From the NCBI GenBank assembly GCA_000803105.1, contig JTDA01000002.1, positions 429,206 through 493,205 of the forward strand: DNA of 64,000 nt, written 5' to 3'. Position 1 is the first letter of the stretch; each line of letters starts with the position of its first letter. The position numbers were made by a program, and so were the translations under genes. This document shows, in pieces, positions 16,054 to 24,486 of the stretch. Under the pieces are notes generated by a model. That model saw only the letters and a list, made by a program, of their open reading frames with translations, was not told the origin of the DNA and searched no databases. The stretch is from Coprobacter secundus. GTDB taxonomy: Bacteria; Bacteroidota; Bacteroidia; Bacteroidales; Coprobacteraceae.

Positions 16054-16752
16054 ATGAAACAAAATAATAAAATAGTTATTGCAATAGATGGTTTTTCATC
16101 TTGCGGGAAAAGTACTATGGCTAAAGGTCTGGCAAAAAGAATTGGTTATATATATATCGACAGTGGAGCCATGTATCGAGCAGTTACCTTATACTGTATT
16201 AACCACAATTTGATAGATGGAAATCTGATAGATGAAAATAGCCTAAAAAAACAAATGCAAAACATCCATATCGAATTTAAAATAAATACACAATCAGGAC
16301 GTCCCGAAACATGGCTCAATGGGAAAAATGTAGAGCAAGAAATAAGAAGTATGCAAGTCTCCAATCTTGTCAGTCCTGTAAGTGCTCTTAAATTCGTGCG
16401 TACAGCCATGACTACTCAACAACAAGCATTAGGAAAAGCTAAAGGAATAGTTATGGATGGGCGCGATATTGGAACAACGGTCTTTCCTCATGCCGAATTA
16501 AAGATTTTCGTTACAGCATCAGCTGAAACTAGAGCTAAACGTCGGTTAGATGAACTAAAAGCCAAAGGAGAAAATATTTCTTATCAAGAAGTTCTTAAAA
16601 ACGTTCAAGAACGTGATTATATAGACCAAAATAGGAGTGAAAGTCCTTTAAAAAAAGCTGATGATGCAATTTTGCTCGATAATTCCGACATGACATTAGA
16701 GGAACAGGACAAATGGTTATATGAGCAATATCAAAAAGCCCTTTTTAAATAA
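16054..16752 (+). CDS. cmk: Cytidylate kinase
   Basis: A 232-residue P-loop kinase phosphorylating CMP/dCMP. Walker A lies in GFSSCGKSTMAKGLA near residues 13-27, followed by IDSGAMYRAVTLYC, the MDGRDIGTTVFP motif and SAETRAKRRLDEL for the lid arginines. Standard bacterial Cmk length. The ispH ATG follows its stop by 10 bases. Confidence 0.94.
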   Translation: MKQNNKIVIAIDGFSSCGKSTMAKGLAKRIGYIYIDSGAMYRAVTLYCINHNLIDGNLIDENSLKKQMQNIHIEFKINTQSGRPETWLNGKNVEQEIRSMQVSNLVSPVSALKFVRTAMTTQQQALGKAKGIVMDGRDIGTTVFPHAELKIFVTASAETRAKRRLDELKAKGENISYQEVLKNVQERDYIDQNRSESPLKKADDAILLDNSDMTLEEQDKWLYEQYQKALFK

Positions 16753-16762
16753 ATTAAATTCT

Positions 16763-17626
16763 ATGGTAAAAATAGAAATAGATAAAGGTTCTGGATTTTG
16801 TTTCGGTGTTGTAAATGCAATAAAAAAAGCAGAAGAAGAGCTTGAAAAAGGTGAAATTCTTTACTGTCTTGGAGATATTGTTCATAATAACAATGAAGTC
16901 GAACGCCTTAGAACCAAAGGATTAATCACTATCAACCATGAACAATTTGAGCAACTACATAACGTAAAAGTACTACTACGTGCACATGGAGAACCCCCTG
17001 AAACCTATGATATCGCGCGTAAAAACGGAATAGAAATCATCGATGCAACCTGTCCTGTTGTCTTACAGTTACAGAGTAAAATTAAAAAATCTTATGATGA
17101 AACGACTCCGGAGCAAACACAGATTATAATTTATGGAAAACCTGGACATGCTGAAGTAAATGGCCTAGTAGGACAAACACAAGGAAAGGCATTGATAATA
17201 GAAGGAGTAGAAGACTTGGATAAAATAAATTTTCAAAAAGAAATCCGCCTCTATTCCCAAACTACTAAATCTGTAGATGGATTTAAAAATATCGTATCTC
17301 AAATAACCCAAAAACAATCTTCAGATAAGCCATTCAAATATTATGATACTATATGCCGACAAGTTGCCAATCGTATACCTAATATTCGAGAATTTGCTCA
17401 AAAACATGATTTGATTCTATTCGTCTGCGGTAAAAAAAGTTCAAACGGAAGGGTGCTATTCGAGGAATGCTGTAAAGTAAATCCAAATTCAAAGCTCGTT
17501 TCAAATGTTTCCGAAATAAAAAATAAATGGCTACAGAATACATCAAGTATCGGTATATGCGGTGCTACATCTACACCCAAATGGCTTATGGAAGAAGTAT
17601 TTGATTATTTGCAGTCGAAGCTATAA
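16763..17626 (+). CDS. ispH: 4-hydroxy-3-methylbut-2-enyl diphosphate reductase
   Basis: A 287-residue [4Fe-4S] enzyme making IPP and DMAPP at the end of the MEP pathway. The three cluster cysteines are C13 (GFCFGV), C97 (DATCPVV) and C266 (GICGATSTP). Substrate histidines are visible at H41 and H75 (RAHGEPP), and GKPGHAEVNG carries the catalytic Glu. I start at ATG 16763 (MVKIEIDKGSGFCFG) rather than 16721, which lies inside cmk and adds 14 non-family residues. Provides precursors for the polyprenyl synthase at 13706. Confidence 0.94.
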   Translation: MVKIEIDKGSGFCFGVVNAIKKAEEELEKGEILYCLGDIVHNNNEVERLRTKGLITINHEQFEQLHNVKVLLRAHGEPPETYDIARKNGIEIIDATCPVVLQLQSKIKKSYDETTPEQTQIIIYGKPGHAEVNGLVGQTQGKALIIEGVEDLDKINFQKEIRLYSQTTKSVDGFKNIVSQITQKQSSDKPFKYYDTICRQVANRIPNIREFAQKHDLILFVCGKKSSNGRVLFEECCKVNPNSKLVSNVSEIKNKWLQNTSSIGICGATSTPKWLMEEVFDYLQSKL

Positions 17627-17687
17627 AAATAAATTTTTATCTTTTAAAAAAATACGTACAAAATACACTCATTATAATATAAATTCA

Positions 17688-17695
17688 TATTTTTG
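17688..17695 (+). promoter_or_regulatory. -7 promoter element for pfkA
   Basis: TATTTTTG, 38 bases before the pfkA ATG, in the 106-base gap after ispH. Confidence 0.5.
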
Positions 17696-17732
17696 CAACT
17701 GATAAATCAGGCTAATTAAAAAATTCTGAATT

Positions 17733-18713
17733 ATGGCAAAAGCTAAATGTATAGGAATTCTGACCTCTGGCGGAGATGCCCCAGGCATGAATGCAGCAAT
17801 TAGAGCGGTGACACGTGCCGCAATTTACAACGGCTTCGATGTAAAAGCTATTTACAGAGGATATAAAGGTTTACTTACCGATGAAATAGTTCCTTTCAGA
17901 ACTCAAAATGTAAGTAACATCATACAACAAGGAGGAACAATCCTCAAAACAGCTCGGTGCAAGGAATTTGAAACACCTGAAGGACGTCAATTAGCCTATG
18001 ATAATCTGGTGAAAGAAGGAATAGATTCTCTTGTTGTTATCGGAGGAGACGGAACTCTTACGGGTGCCCGCATTTTTGCAACGGAACATAATTTCCCTAT
18101 TGTCGGATTACCAGGGACAATAGATAATGATCTGTTTGGTACTGACACGACAATCGGTTATGACACAGCTTTAAATACAATTATGGAAGCTGTCGATAAA
18201 ATACGAGATACTGCCACTTCTCACGAACGTTTATTTTTTATCGAGGTCATGGGACGTGATGCAGGATTCTTGGCACTGAATGGAGCTATCGCTTCAGGAG
18301 CGGAAGCAGCAATTATTCCAGAAATAGCAACAGAAGTAGATCAGCTTGAAGAATTGATTAAAAACGGATTCCGTAAATCAAAAAACAGTAGTATTGTTCT
18401 CGTAGCAGAAAGCCCAAGTACAGGAGGAGCTATGCATCTGGCCGAACGAGTAAAAAACGAATACCCACAATATGATGTTCGTGTAACCATATTAGGACAC
18501 CTTCAACGAGGAGGTTCTCCTACAGCCAATGACCGTATTTTAGCCAGCCGTATGGGAGCTGCTGCAATAGATGCCCTACTCGAAGATCAACGAAATGTAA
18601 TGATTGGTGTTCGTAATGACCAGATAGAATATGTTCCTTTTAATAAAGCTATAAAAAACGACAAACCTATCAACAGAGAGCTATTGAATACATTACGCAT
18701 TCTTTCTATCTAA
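17733..18713 (+). CDS. pfkA: ATP-dependent 6-phosphofructokinase
   Basis: A 326-residue glycolytic enzyme. It shows GILTSGGDAPGMNAAIRA at the N-terminus, GGDGTLTGA for the nucleotide phosphates, the catalytic PGTIDNDLFGTD, MGRDAGFLAL, and HLQRGGSPTANDRI. The glycines in GGDG and PGTIDND indicate ATP rather than pyrophosphate as donor (PPi enzymes carry Lys in PKTIDND). Length equals the bacterial short PfkA. A terminator follows. Confidence 0.94.
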   Translation: MAKAKCIGILTSGGDAPGMNAAIRAVTRAAIYNGFDVKAIYRGYKGLLTDEIVPFRTQNVSNIIQQGGTILKTARCKEFETPEGRQLAYDNLVKEGIDSLVVIGGDGTLTGARIFATEHNFPIVGLPGTIDNDLFGTDTTIGYDTALNTIMEAVDKIRDTATSHERLFFIEVMGRDAGFLALNGAIASGAEAAIIPEIATEVDQLEELIKNGFRKSKNSSIVLVAESPSTGGAMHLAERVKNEYPQYDVRVTILGHLQRGGSPTANDRILASRMGAAAIDALLEDQRNVMIGVRNDQIEYVPFNKAIKNDKPINRELLNTLRILSI

Positions 18714-18745
18714 CTTTAAAATAATATGCGTATTTCTCATATTAA

Positions 18746-18782
18746 AAAAAAACGTAACAAAATAAATTGTTACGTTTTTAAT
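18746..18782 (+). terminator. Intrinsic terminator after pfkA
   Basis: A 13-bp stem (18748-18760 with 18767-18779, core CGTAACAA / TTGTTACG) closes a 6-nt loop and ends in a T-run. The A-rich left arm could also serve the reverse direction. Confidence 0.8.
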
Positions 18783-18917
18783 ACATAATTGAAGACTCCA
18801 TTTTCAAACTTTTCATAAATAAATTTATAAGTTAAATAAAATATTTTGAGTATATATTTTATATATAAAATCTTCATTAACAGATTATTTACATCAATAA
18901 AGGATATATTATTTTTC

Positions 18918-18925
18918 TATCTTTG
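18918..18925 (+). promoter_or_regulatory. -7 promoter element for the small lipoprotein gene
   Basis: TATCTTTG, 48 bases upstream of the ATG at 18973. Confidence 0.55.
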
Positions 18926-18972
18926 TCCAATAATAAACTATCACATTTATCTTATTATTTAATTCTTAATTT

Positions 18973-19377
18973 ATGAAAAAAATATTATTCTTTATTTCAA
19001 TTGCAATTACGGTTACATTCAGCTCTTGTACTACCAGTTTAACTACAGCGAATAGTGTTCAGCCAGGAGTAAAAGTACAAACAGCAGCAGAAGCTGATTT
19101 AAGTGTCAAAGAAGAACGTGTATCAGCGACTTTAAAAGGTCGTTTAAACAAACGATATACTCTTGATGAACTAAAAGAGAATGCGATCGCTAAAGCATTA
19201 GAATCAGCAAATGCTGATATCTTAGTCGACCCACGTTTCACCATTACTCAGAAAAAAGGTCTTTTCGGAAAAAGGAATAAAGCAGTCACAGTATCAGGCT
19301 ATCCTGCCAAATACATAAACATCCGGTCGGTAAAGCCCATCCAACCAATCGGTTCAATCAAACTTTTCGGTGAATAA
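18973..19377 (+). CDS. Small lipoprotein, unknown function
   Basis: A 134-residue protein with a lipoprotein signal peptide and Cys at residue 19 (VTFSSC). The mature part has a helical segment with repeated Ala (ENAIAKALESANADILVDP) followed by a strand-rich end with GLFGKRNKAVTVSGYPAKY. It resembles small Bacteroidota lipoproteins of the TRL/DUF6567-like type, but I cannot confirm the family. It has its own promoter and terminator, so it is monocistronic. Role unknown. Confidence 0.75.
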   Translation: MKKILFFISIAITVTFSSCTTSLTTANSVQPGVKVQTAAEADLSVKEERVSATLKGRLNKRYTLDELKENAIAKALESANADILVDPRFTITQKKGLFGKRNKAVTVSGYPAKYINIRSVKPIQPIGSIKLFGE

Positions 19378-19412
19378 TAATCGCACACTAAAGTATTTCC
19401 TATAAAATTCAG

Positions 19413-19455
19413 ATAAAAAGGCATTTTCCTTTTTAAGGAAAATGCCTTTTTATCC
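19413..19455. terminator. Strong intrinsic terminator
   Basis: A 19-bp perfect stem (19413-19431 with 19435-19453) with a 3-nt loop, ending in CTTTTTAT. It is A-rich on the left so it may work both ways. Confidence 0.85.
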
Positions 19456-19703
19456 ATAATAGACCAATATCCAAATCTTAAAAACTTACACCAAAAAATT
19501 ATCAATACAAAAGAAATTACATGTTCACTTTCTTACACCGTAATTTATTTGATACACATTAAATCGTCTAAAAAACAAAAAACGCTGAAATGTCGCATAT
19601 ACTCGATAGTTTTTCATAATGTAATCTGGAATAATCAACCTAAAACTGTTATTATAATTGAATTATTTTTTTAAGTTTGCTGATTATGTAAAATGGACAG
19701 TTT
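19456..19703. other. Intergenic region upstream of rsh
   Basis: AT-rich, with no credible coding frame. It holds the rsh -7 element TAAGTTTG at 19672-19679, 25 bases before the ATG. Nothing else was recognised. Confidence 0.5.
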
Positions 19704-21962
19704 ATGAGCAACATATCTGAAGCGGAAAAAACAGATAATGAATTGATAGAACGAGAATTTCAGGCATTATTGACAGATTACCTGAATTCGAACCATCGTA
19801 AAAAAGTGGATATTATCGAACGAGCTTTCCGGTTTGCTAAAGAAGCACATCGGGGCATCCGCAGACGGTCAGGTGAACCCTATATATTACATCCAATCGC
19901 TGTAGCTCGTATTGTATGCCGGGAAATTGGCTTAGGGTCAACATCCATATGCTCCGCTCTTTTACATGACGTTGTAGAAGATACCGAATATACAGTAGAA
20001 GACATAGAAAACCTTTTTGGCCGAAAAATAGCAATGATCGTTGCCGGCCTAACCAAAATATCAGGAGGTATATTCGGAGACCAAGCATCAGCCCAAGCAG
20101 AAAATTTTAGAAAACTACTATTGACCATGTCTGAAGATATCCGTGTCATTCTCATAAAAATGGCTGATAGACTTCACAATATGCGGACATTAGGCTCCAT
20201 GACTCCCAGTAAACAATATAAAATAGCAGGAGAAACATTATATATCTATGCCCCTTTAGCTCATAGGCTAGGACTCTTCGCAATCAAAACAGAACTGGAA
20301 GACCTTAGTTTCAAATATGAGCATCCAGAAGCTTATAAACAAATCACCCAGAAAATTGCAGACACTGAAGCCAAGCGCCAAGCTATCTACGAGGATTTTT
20401 CTGCTCCCATACTCAAAAAATTGCACGAGATGGGATTATCTTTTGAAATGAAAGCCCGGGTAAAATCCGTTTATTCCATCTGGAACAAAATGCAGACAAA
20501 AAACATCCCATTTGAGGAAGTTTATGATTTATATGCAGTTCGTATCATATTCGATTGTCCTAAAGAGGAAGATGAAAAAAAAGAATGTTGGAATATATAT
20601 TCTGTAATTACTGATATCTATAAAGTCCATCCTGAACGCATACGAGATTGGGTAAGTCGTCCCAAAGCAAACGGATATCAAGCTTTACACGTTACAGTAA
20701 TGGGCCCTGACGGTAACTGGATAGAAGTACAAATACGAAGTCGGCGAATGGACGAAATAGCCGAACGAGGTTTTGCCGCTCATTGGAAATATAAAGTCGG
20801 TAATTCCGATGAAGAATCAGAGTTAGACATCTGGCTTAAAACAATTAAAGAAATATTGGAAAATCCAGAGCCTAATGCATTAGACTTTTTAGATACGATA
20901 AAGCTCAACTTATTTGCCTCTGAAATATTCGTCTTTACTCCCAAAGGGGAACTAAAGACATTACCTAAAGATGCTACAGCCCTTGATTTCGCATTTACCT
21001 TACATTCTGATATGGGATATCATTGCATAGCTGCAAAAGTAAACCATCGGTTAGTTCCTATCAGCCAAAAACTACAGAGTGGAGACCAGGTAGAAATACT
21101 AACATCTAAATCCCAAAGCCCTAAACCTGAATGGATAAACTTTATCACAACAGCTAAAGCAAAGACTCGCTTAATGGCTGCCCTACGTAAAGACAGAAAG
21201 CAAGTAATAGTCAAAGGAGAAGAAATATATAATCGTTTCCTGAAAGAAAACAATTTTGAAGATAATATCAGAAACATAGACAAACTTCTCAATCACTATA
21301 AAATAGATAAAAAAGAAGAACTGTTTTACAGATTAGGCGCTGACGAAATTTCACTAAACGATAGTACTAAAAAGCTTTTCAAAGAAAAAGGGCAAAATGT
21401 CTTTATGAAATACCTGCGCATTCCATTTGTCGGAAACAGTAATAATAAACCTTCTGCACAACAACTTCAAGAAGTTACCAATAATGAACCGACAAATAAA
21501 ATAGACAGAAAAGCAACTTATATACTTAAAGACGATGGAAGTACTAAAAATTATACTATTGCAACTTGTTGTAACCCAATACCAGGAGACGATGTTCTGG
21601 GATATGTCAACGAAAATGAAAATGTAATTGTTCACAAACGTTCTTGCCCAGTTGCTATGCGTCTGAAAAGTAGTTTCGGTTCTCGACTAGTCTCAACCCA
21701 ATGGGATGATAATATTATTGACTCTTTTCCAGCAACAATCGAAATAACTGGAATAGACCAAGTTGGGGTACTAAACCAAATCACCCGCATTATCTCAAAT
21801 GATTTAGCTGTAAATATTCGTAATCTCAACATAGAAACAAACGATGGACTGTTTAAAGGAACAATCAGTGTATTGGTACATAACATCAAAGATGTTGAAA
21901 GGATGTGTGATAATATAAAGAAAATAAAAGAGGTAAAATCTGCTACACGTATTATGAGCTGA
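19704..21962 (+). CDS. Bifunctional (p)ppGpp synthetase/hydrolase, RelA/SpoT family
   Basis: A 752-residue long Rsh. The N-terminal HD hydrolase keeps its metal ligands: AKEAHRGIRRRSGEPYILHP, ALLHDVVEDT and MADRLHNMRT. The synthetase follows with YDLYAVRIIFD, RPKANGYQALHVTV and the AHWKYK end. A TGS domain (FVFTPKGELKTLPKDATALD) lies near residues 410-470, and a C-terminal ACT domain (IEITGIDQVGVLNQITRII) near 675-750. Intact HD residues suggest that it can both make and destroy ppGpp. Preceded by its own promoter and followed 35 bases later by a 7TM-HD gene. Confidence 0.93.
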   Translation: MSNISEAEKTDNELIEREFQALLTDYLNSNHRKKVDIIERAFRFAKEAHRGIRRRSGEPYILHPIAVARIVCREIGLGSTSICSALLHDVVEDTEYTVEDIENLFGRKIAMIVAGLTKISGGIFGDQASAQAENFRKLLLTMSEDIRVILIKMADRLHNMRTLGSMTPSKQYKIAGETLYIYAPLAHRLGLFAIKTELEDLSFKYEHPEAYKQITQKIADTEAKRQAIYEDFSAPILKKLHEMGLSFEMKARVKSVYSIWNKMQTKNIPFEEVYDLYAVRIIFDCPKEEDEKKECWNIYSVITDIYKVHPERIRDWVSRPKANGYQALHVTVMGPDGNWIEVQIRSRRMDEIAERGFAAHWKYKVGNSDEESELDIWLKTIKEILENPEPNALDFLDTIKLNLFASEIFVFTPKGELKTLPKDATALDFAFTLHSDMGYHCIAAKVNHRLVPISQKLQSGDQVEILTSKSQSPKPEWINFITTAKAKTRLMAALRKDRKQVIVKGEEIYNRFLKENNFEDNIRNIDKLLNHYKIDKKEELFYRLGADEISLNDSTKKLFKEKGQNVFMKYLRIPFVGNSNNKPSAQQLQEVTNNEPTNKIDRKATYILKDDGSTKNYTIATCCNPIPGDDVLGYVNENENVIVHKRSCPVAMRLKSSFGSRLVSTQWDDNIIDSFPATIEITGIDQVGVLNQITRIISNDLAVNIRNLNIETNDGLFKGTISVLVHNIKDVERMCDNIKKIKEVKSATRIMS

Positions 21963-21997
21963 TTTACGTCTTATAATCTTTAATGAATATAAATAAT

Positions 21998-24067
21998 ATG
22001 GCATCAAAAAAATTAAAAGCGTTTTTTTCACGACAAACGATTTTTCAATCGTTATTTTTCATTGCCGCTGTATTGCTGACTCTATATTTCTTCCCCAGAG
22101 AAGGTAAATTCAGATATCACTTTCAAGAAGGTAAACCTTGGAGATACGGGCTTCTAACTGCATCCTTCGACTTTCCAATATATAAAAGCAGTATTCAAAT
22201 TAAAACCGAACAAGATAGTGTATTAAAAGATTTCCAACCTTTCTATACATTCAATCCTAATATTGCCACCAAACAATCAGAAAGTTTACAAATTGCATAT
22301 AAAACAAGTTTAAAAAGCAAACTCCCAACTTACTTATATAACTTATTACAAAAAGAAATACAAGAAGTCTATCAACAAGGAATTGTCTCTTCAAATGATT
22401 ACGAACGATTACAAAAAGAAAAAATAACAGCCATACGTGTATTAGAAAATAACGTTTCAAAAACCTACCTGATGTCGTCTCTATTATCTCCACGCATGGC
22501 GTACGAAAAGATAATAGAAAATTTGCCCGATGAAGGTAGTCGCAGTCTCGTGCACGATTGTAATTTGAACAATTATCTCGTTGAAAACCTTTCTTTTGAT
22601 GCTGGTACTACTCAAAAAGCAAAAGATGAACTTCTACAACGCATATCAATATCATCTGGTGTAGTACAAGCAGGAGAAAGAATCATAGATAGAGGTGAAA
22701 TAGTGTCTCCTCATACTTACCAAATATTAAAATCGCTCGAAACAGTAACTCTAAAAAAAACAATCAATCTTGATCGTAGAGAAATCACCATATTAGGTGA
22801 AGCTATCGTGATAATTTGCTTATATGTTTTCTTCTACCTTTTCTTAGCATTATTCCGCCCCCAAATATTTAATGACGCACGCCGATTAGGCTTCTTACTT
22901 ATAATGATAGTCGGTGTAACATTAACAGCTTATTTTACAAGTCAATTAAAAGTTTTAGGTATATACATTGTTCCATTTGCCATTCTGCCAATTATTGTCG
23001 TAACTTTTATAGATTCTCGTACAGCTCTTTATGCCCATTTAATAACAGTATTACTTTGTGCCTTTGTAGCTCCATTCGCAATGGAATTCATATTTTTGCA
23101 AATCATTATCGGAATGACAGCTATTGACACATTAAGTGACTTAGTAAAACGTTCACAATTAGTGCGCTGTGCCATTTTGGTATTTATAGCTTACTCTATC
23201 TCTTATTTAGGATATACTTTATTATCAGAAGGAGACTGGATTAAAATAAACTGGAATATGTTTGCTTACTTTGGTGGCAGTTGTATTCTTTTACTTTTTG
23301 CTTATTTACTTATTTATTTGTTAGAAAAGACATTTGGTTTTGTATCAAATGTCACATTAGTAGAACTATCAGATATCAATTCCCCTATTCTCAGGCAATT
23401 ATCCGAAATATGCCCAGGAACGTTCCAACATTCGATGCAAGTATCTAATTTAGCAGCCGAAGCAGCAATAAAAATAGGGGCTAATGCACAATTAGTACGT
23501 ACAGGAGCACTATACCATGACATCGGAAAACTCGGAAATCCAGCCTTTTTCACAGAAAACCAATCTGGTGTAAATCCTCATCAAGCAATTTCTTACGAAC
23601 AAAGTGCTCAAATCATTATACAACATATCAAAGACGGCTTAAAAATGGCCGACAAACTAATGTTGCCTCAAGCCATTAAAGACTTTATCAGTACTCACCA
23701 TGGGAAAAGTAAAACCAAATATTTCTATAATTCTTTTAAAAATGAATTTCCAGACTTTAAGATAAATGAAGAGTCTTTCACATACCCCGGTCCTAATCCC
23801 TTTACGAAAGAAACTGCAATTTTAATGATGGCCGATTCCGTAGAAGCTGCATCACGTAGCCTGAAAGAATATACAGAAGAATCTATAGCTAAATTAGTCA
23901 ATAATATCATTGACGGGCAAATTGCAGACGGCTTGATGAAAGATGCCCCCATAAGTTTTCGAGATGTAGAAACCATAAAAAGCGTGTTCATCGAAAAATT
24001 AAAAACAATGTACCACACTCGAATCAGCTATCCTGAATTGAAAAAAAGCGAAGAAAAAAGTACATAG
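21998..24067 (+). CDS. 7TM-HD (PgpH-like) membrane phosphohydrolase
   Basis: A protein of 689 residues from ATG 21998 (an ATG at 21983 is also in frame). After one N-terminal helix comes an extracytoplasmic 7TMR-HDED-type domain (about residues 45-245), then roughly seven transmembrane helices to about 460, then a cytoplasmic HD domain. The HD motif is clear: GTFQHSMQVSNLAAEAA, GALYHDIGKLGNP and FISTHHGKSKTKYFY. PgpH-family proteins hydrolyse cyclic-di-AMP in Firmicutes; the Bacteroidota member is assumed, not shown here, to do the same. Located directly after rsh and probably cotranscribed. Confidence 0.88.
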   Translation: MASKKLKAFFSRQTIFQSLFFIAAVLLTLYFFPREGKFRYHFQEGKPWRYGLLTASFDFPIYKSSIQIKTEQDSVLKDFQPFYTFNPNIATKQSESLQIAYKTSLKSKLPTYLYNLLQKEIQEVYQQGIVSSNDYERLQKEKITAIRVLENNVSKTYLMSSLLSPRMAYEKIIENLPDEGSRSLVHDCNLNNYLVENLSFDAGTTQKAKDELLQRISISSGVVQAGERIIDRGEIVSPHTYQILKSLETVTLKKTINLDRREITILGEAIVIICLYVFFYLFLALFRPQIFNDARRLGFLLIMIVGVTLTAYFTSQLKVLGIYIVPFAILPIIVVTFIDSRTALYAHLITVLLCAFVAPFAMEFIFLQIIIGMTAIDTLSDLVKRSQLVRCAILVFIAYSISYLGYTLLSEGDWIKINWNMFAYFGGSCILLLFAYLLIYLLEKTFGFVSNVTLVELSDINSPILRQLSEICPGTFQHSMQVSNLAAEAAIKIGANAQLVRTGALYHDIGKLGNPAFFTENQSGVNPHQAISYEQSAQIIIQHIKDGLKMADKLMLPQAIKDFISTHHGKSKTKYFYNSFKNEFPDFKINEESFTYPGPNPFTKETAILMMADSVEAASRSLKEYTEESIAKLVNNIIDGQIADGLMKDAPISFRDVETIKSVFIEKLKTMYHTRISYPELKKSEEKST

Positions 24068-24263
24068 TAGGAAAATAGTTCGAAAAACTAAAAAGTAATA
24101 TATTTAAAATGTTTCCTCAATATGACAAAAAAAACGCTTTTTTAAACATAAGAGCCTAAATCATAACTTTTTATCACTTTGATTTGAAAGATTATAATAT
24201 AATAATGTGTGAAATATAATACTGAAATTTTCGTTTAGATTTCTTCTCCTGAAAAAATTACAT

Positions 24264-24271
24264 TACCTTTG
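24264..24271 (+). promoter_or_regulatory. -7 promoter element of the putative ncRNA
   Basis: TACCTTTG matches TAnnTTTG in a region with no downstream coding start on this strand. Transcription would begin near 24278. No convincing -33 TTTG is seen. Confidence 0.5.
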
Positions 24272-24277
24272 GAGCGA

Positions 24278-24447
24278 GATAAGGAATAAAAAGGAGCAAA
24301 ATCTACTCCCAAAATCCTTATTTTCCCAGTTTAATAAAAGTTGTCAAAAGATATCAATTTAGATGAAGATAAAGCCGTGAGGCCCTAACCACACACACTT
24401 ATAACACGAAAGAGGCTGTTTTGAAACAAACGAAACAGCCTCTTTTA
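24278..24447 (+). ncRNA. Putative structured non-coding RNA (about 170 nt; possibly 6S-like)
   Basis: A free-standing unit has a -7 element at 24264-24271, no reading frame and a strong terminator at 24409-24445. The 5' part folds into a nested hairpin: ATAAGGA (24279-24285) pairs with TCCTTAT, enclosing GGAG/CTCC. A 3' part carries GTG...CAC elements (GCCGTGAGGCCCTAACCACA) before the terminator. The size and the isolated setting fit housekeeping RNAs such as 6S/Bacteroidales-1, but I cannot confirm a family by eye. Base composition in the 3' half is less AT-rich than its surroundings. Confidence 0.5.
24409..24447. terminator. Intrinsic terminator of the ncRNA, possibly shared with pepD
   Basis: A 13-bp perfect stem (24409-24421 with 24433-24445, AAAGAGGCTGTTT / AAACAGCCTCTTT) closes an 11-nt loop and ends in a T-rich tail on the plus strand. 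The reverse strand also ends in CTTTC, so it may stop the convergent pepD. Confidence 0.85.
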
Positions 24448-24486
24448 TCATATAATGAAACATCCGAGAAATAGCAACTTTATATT

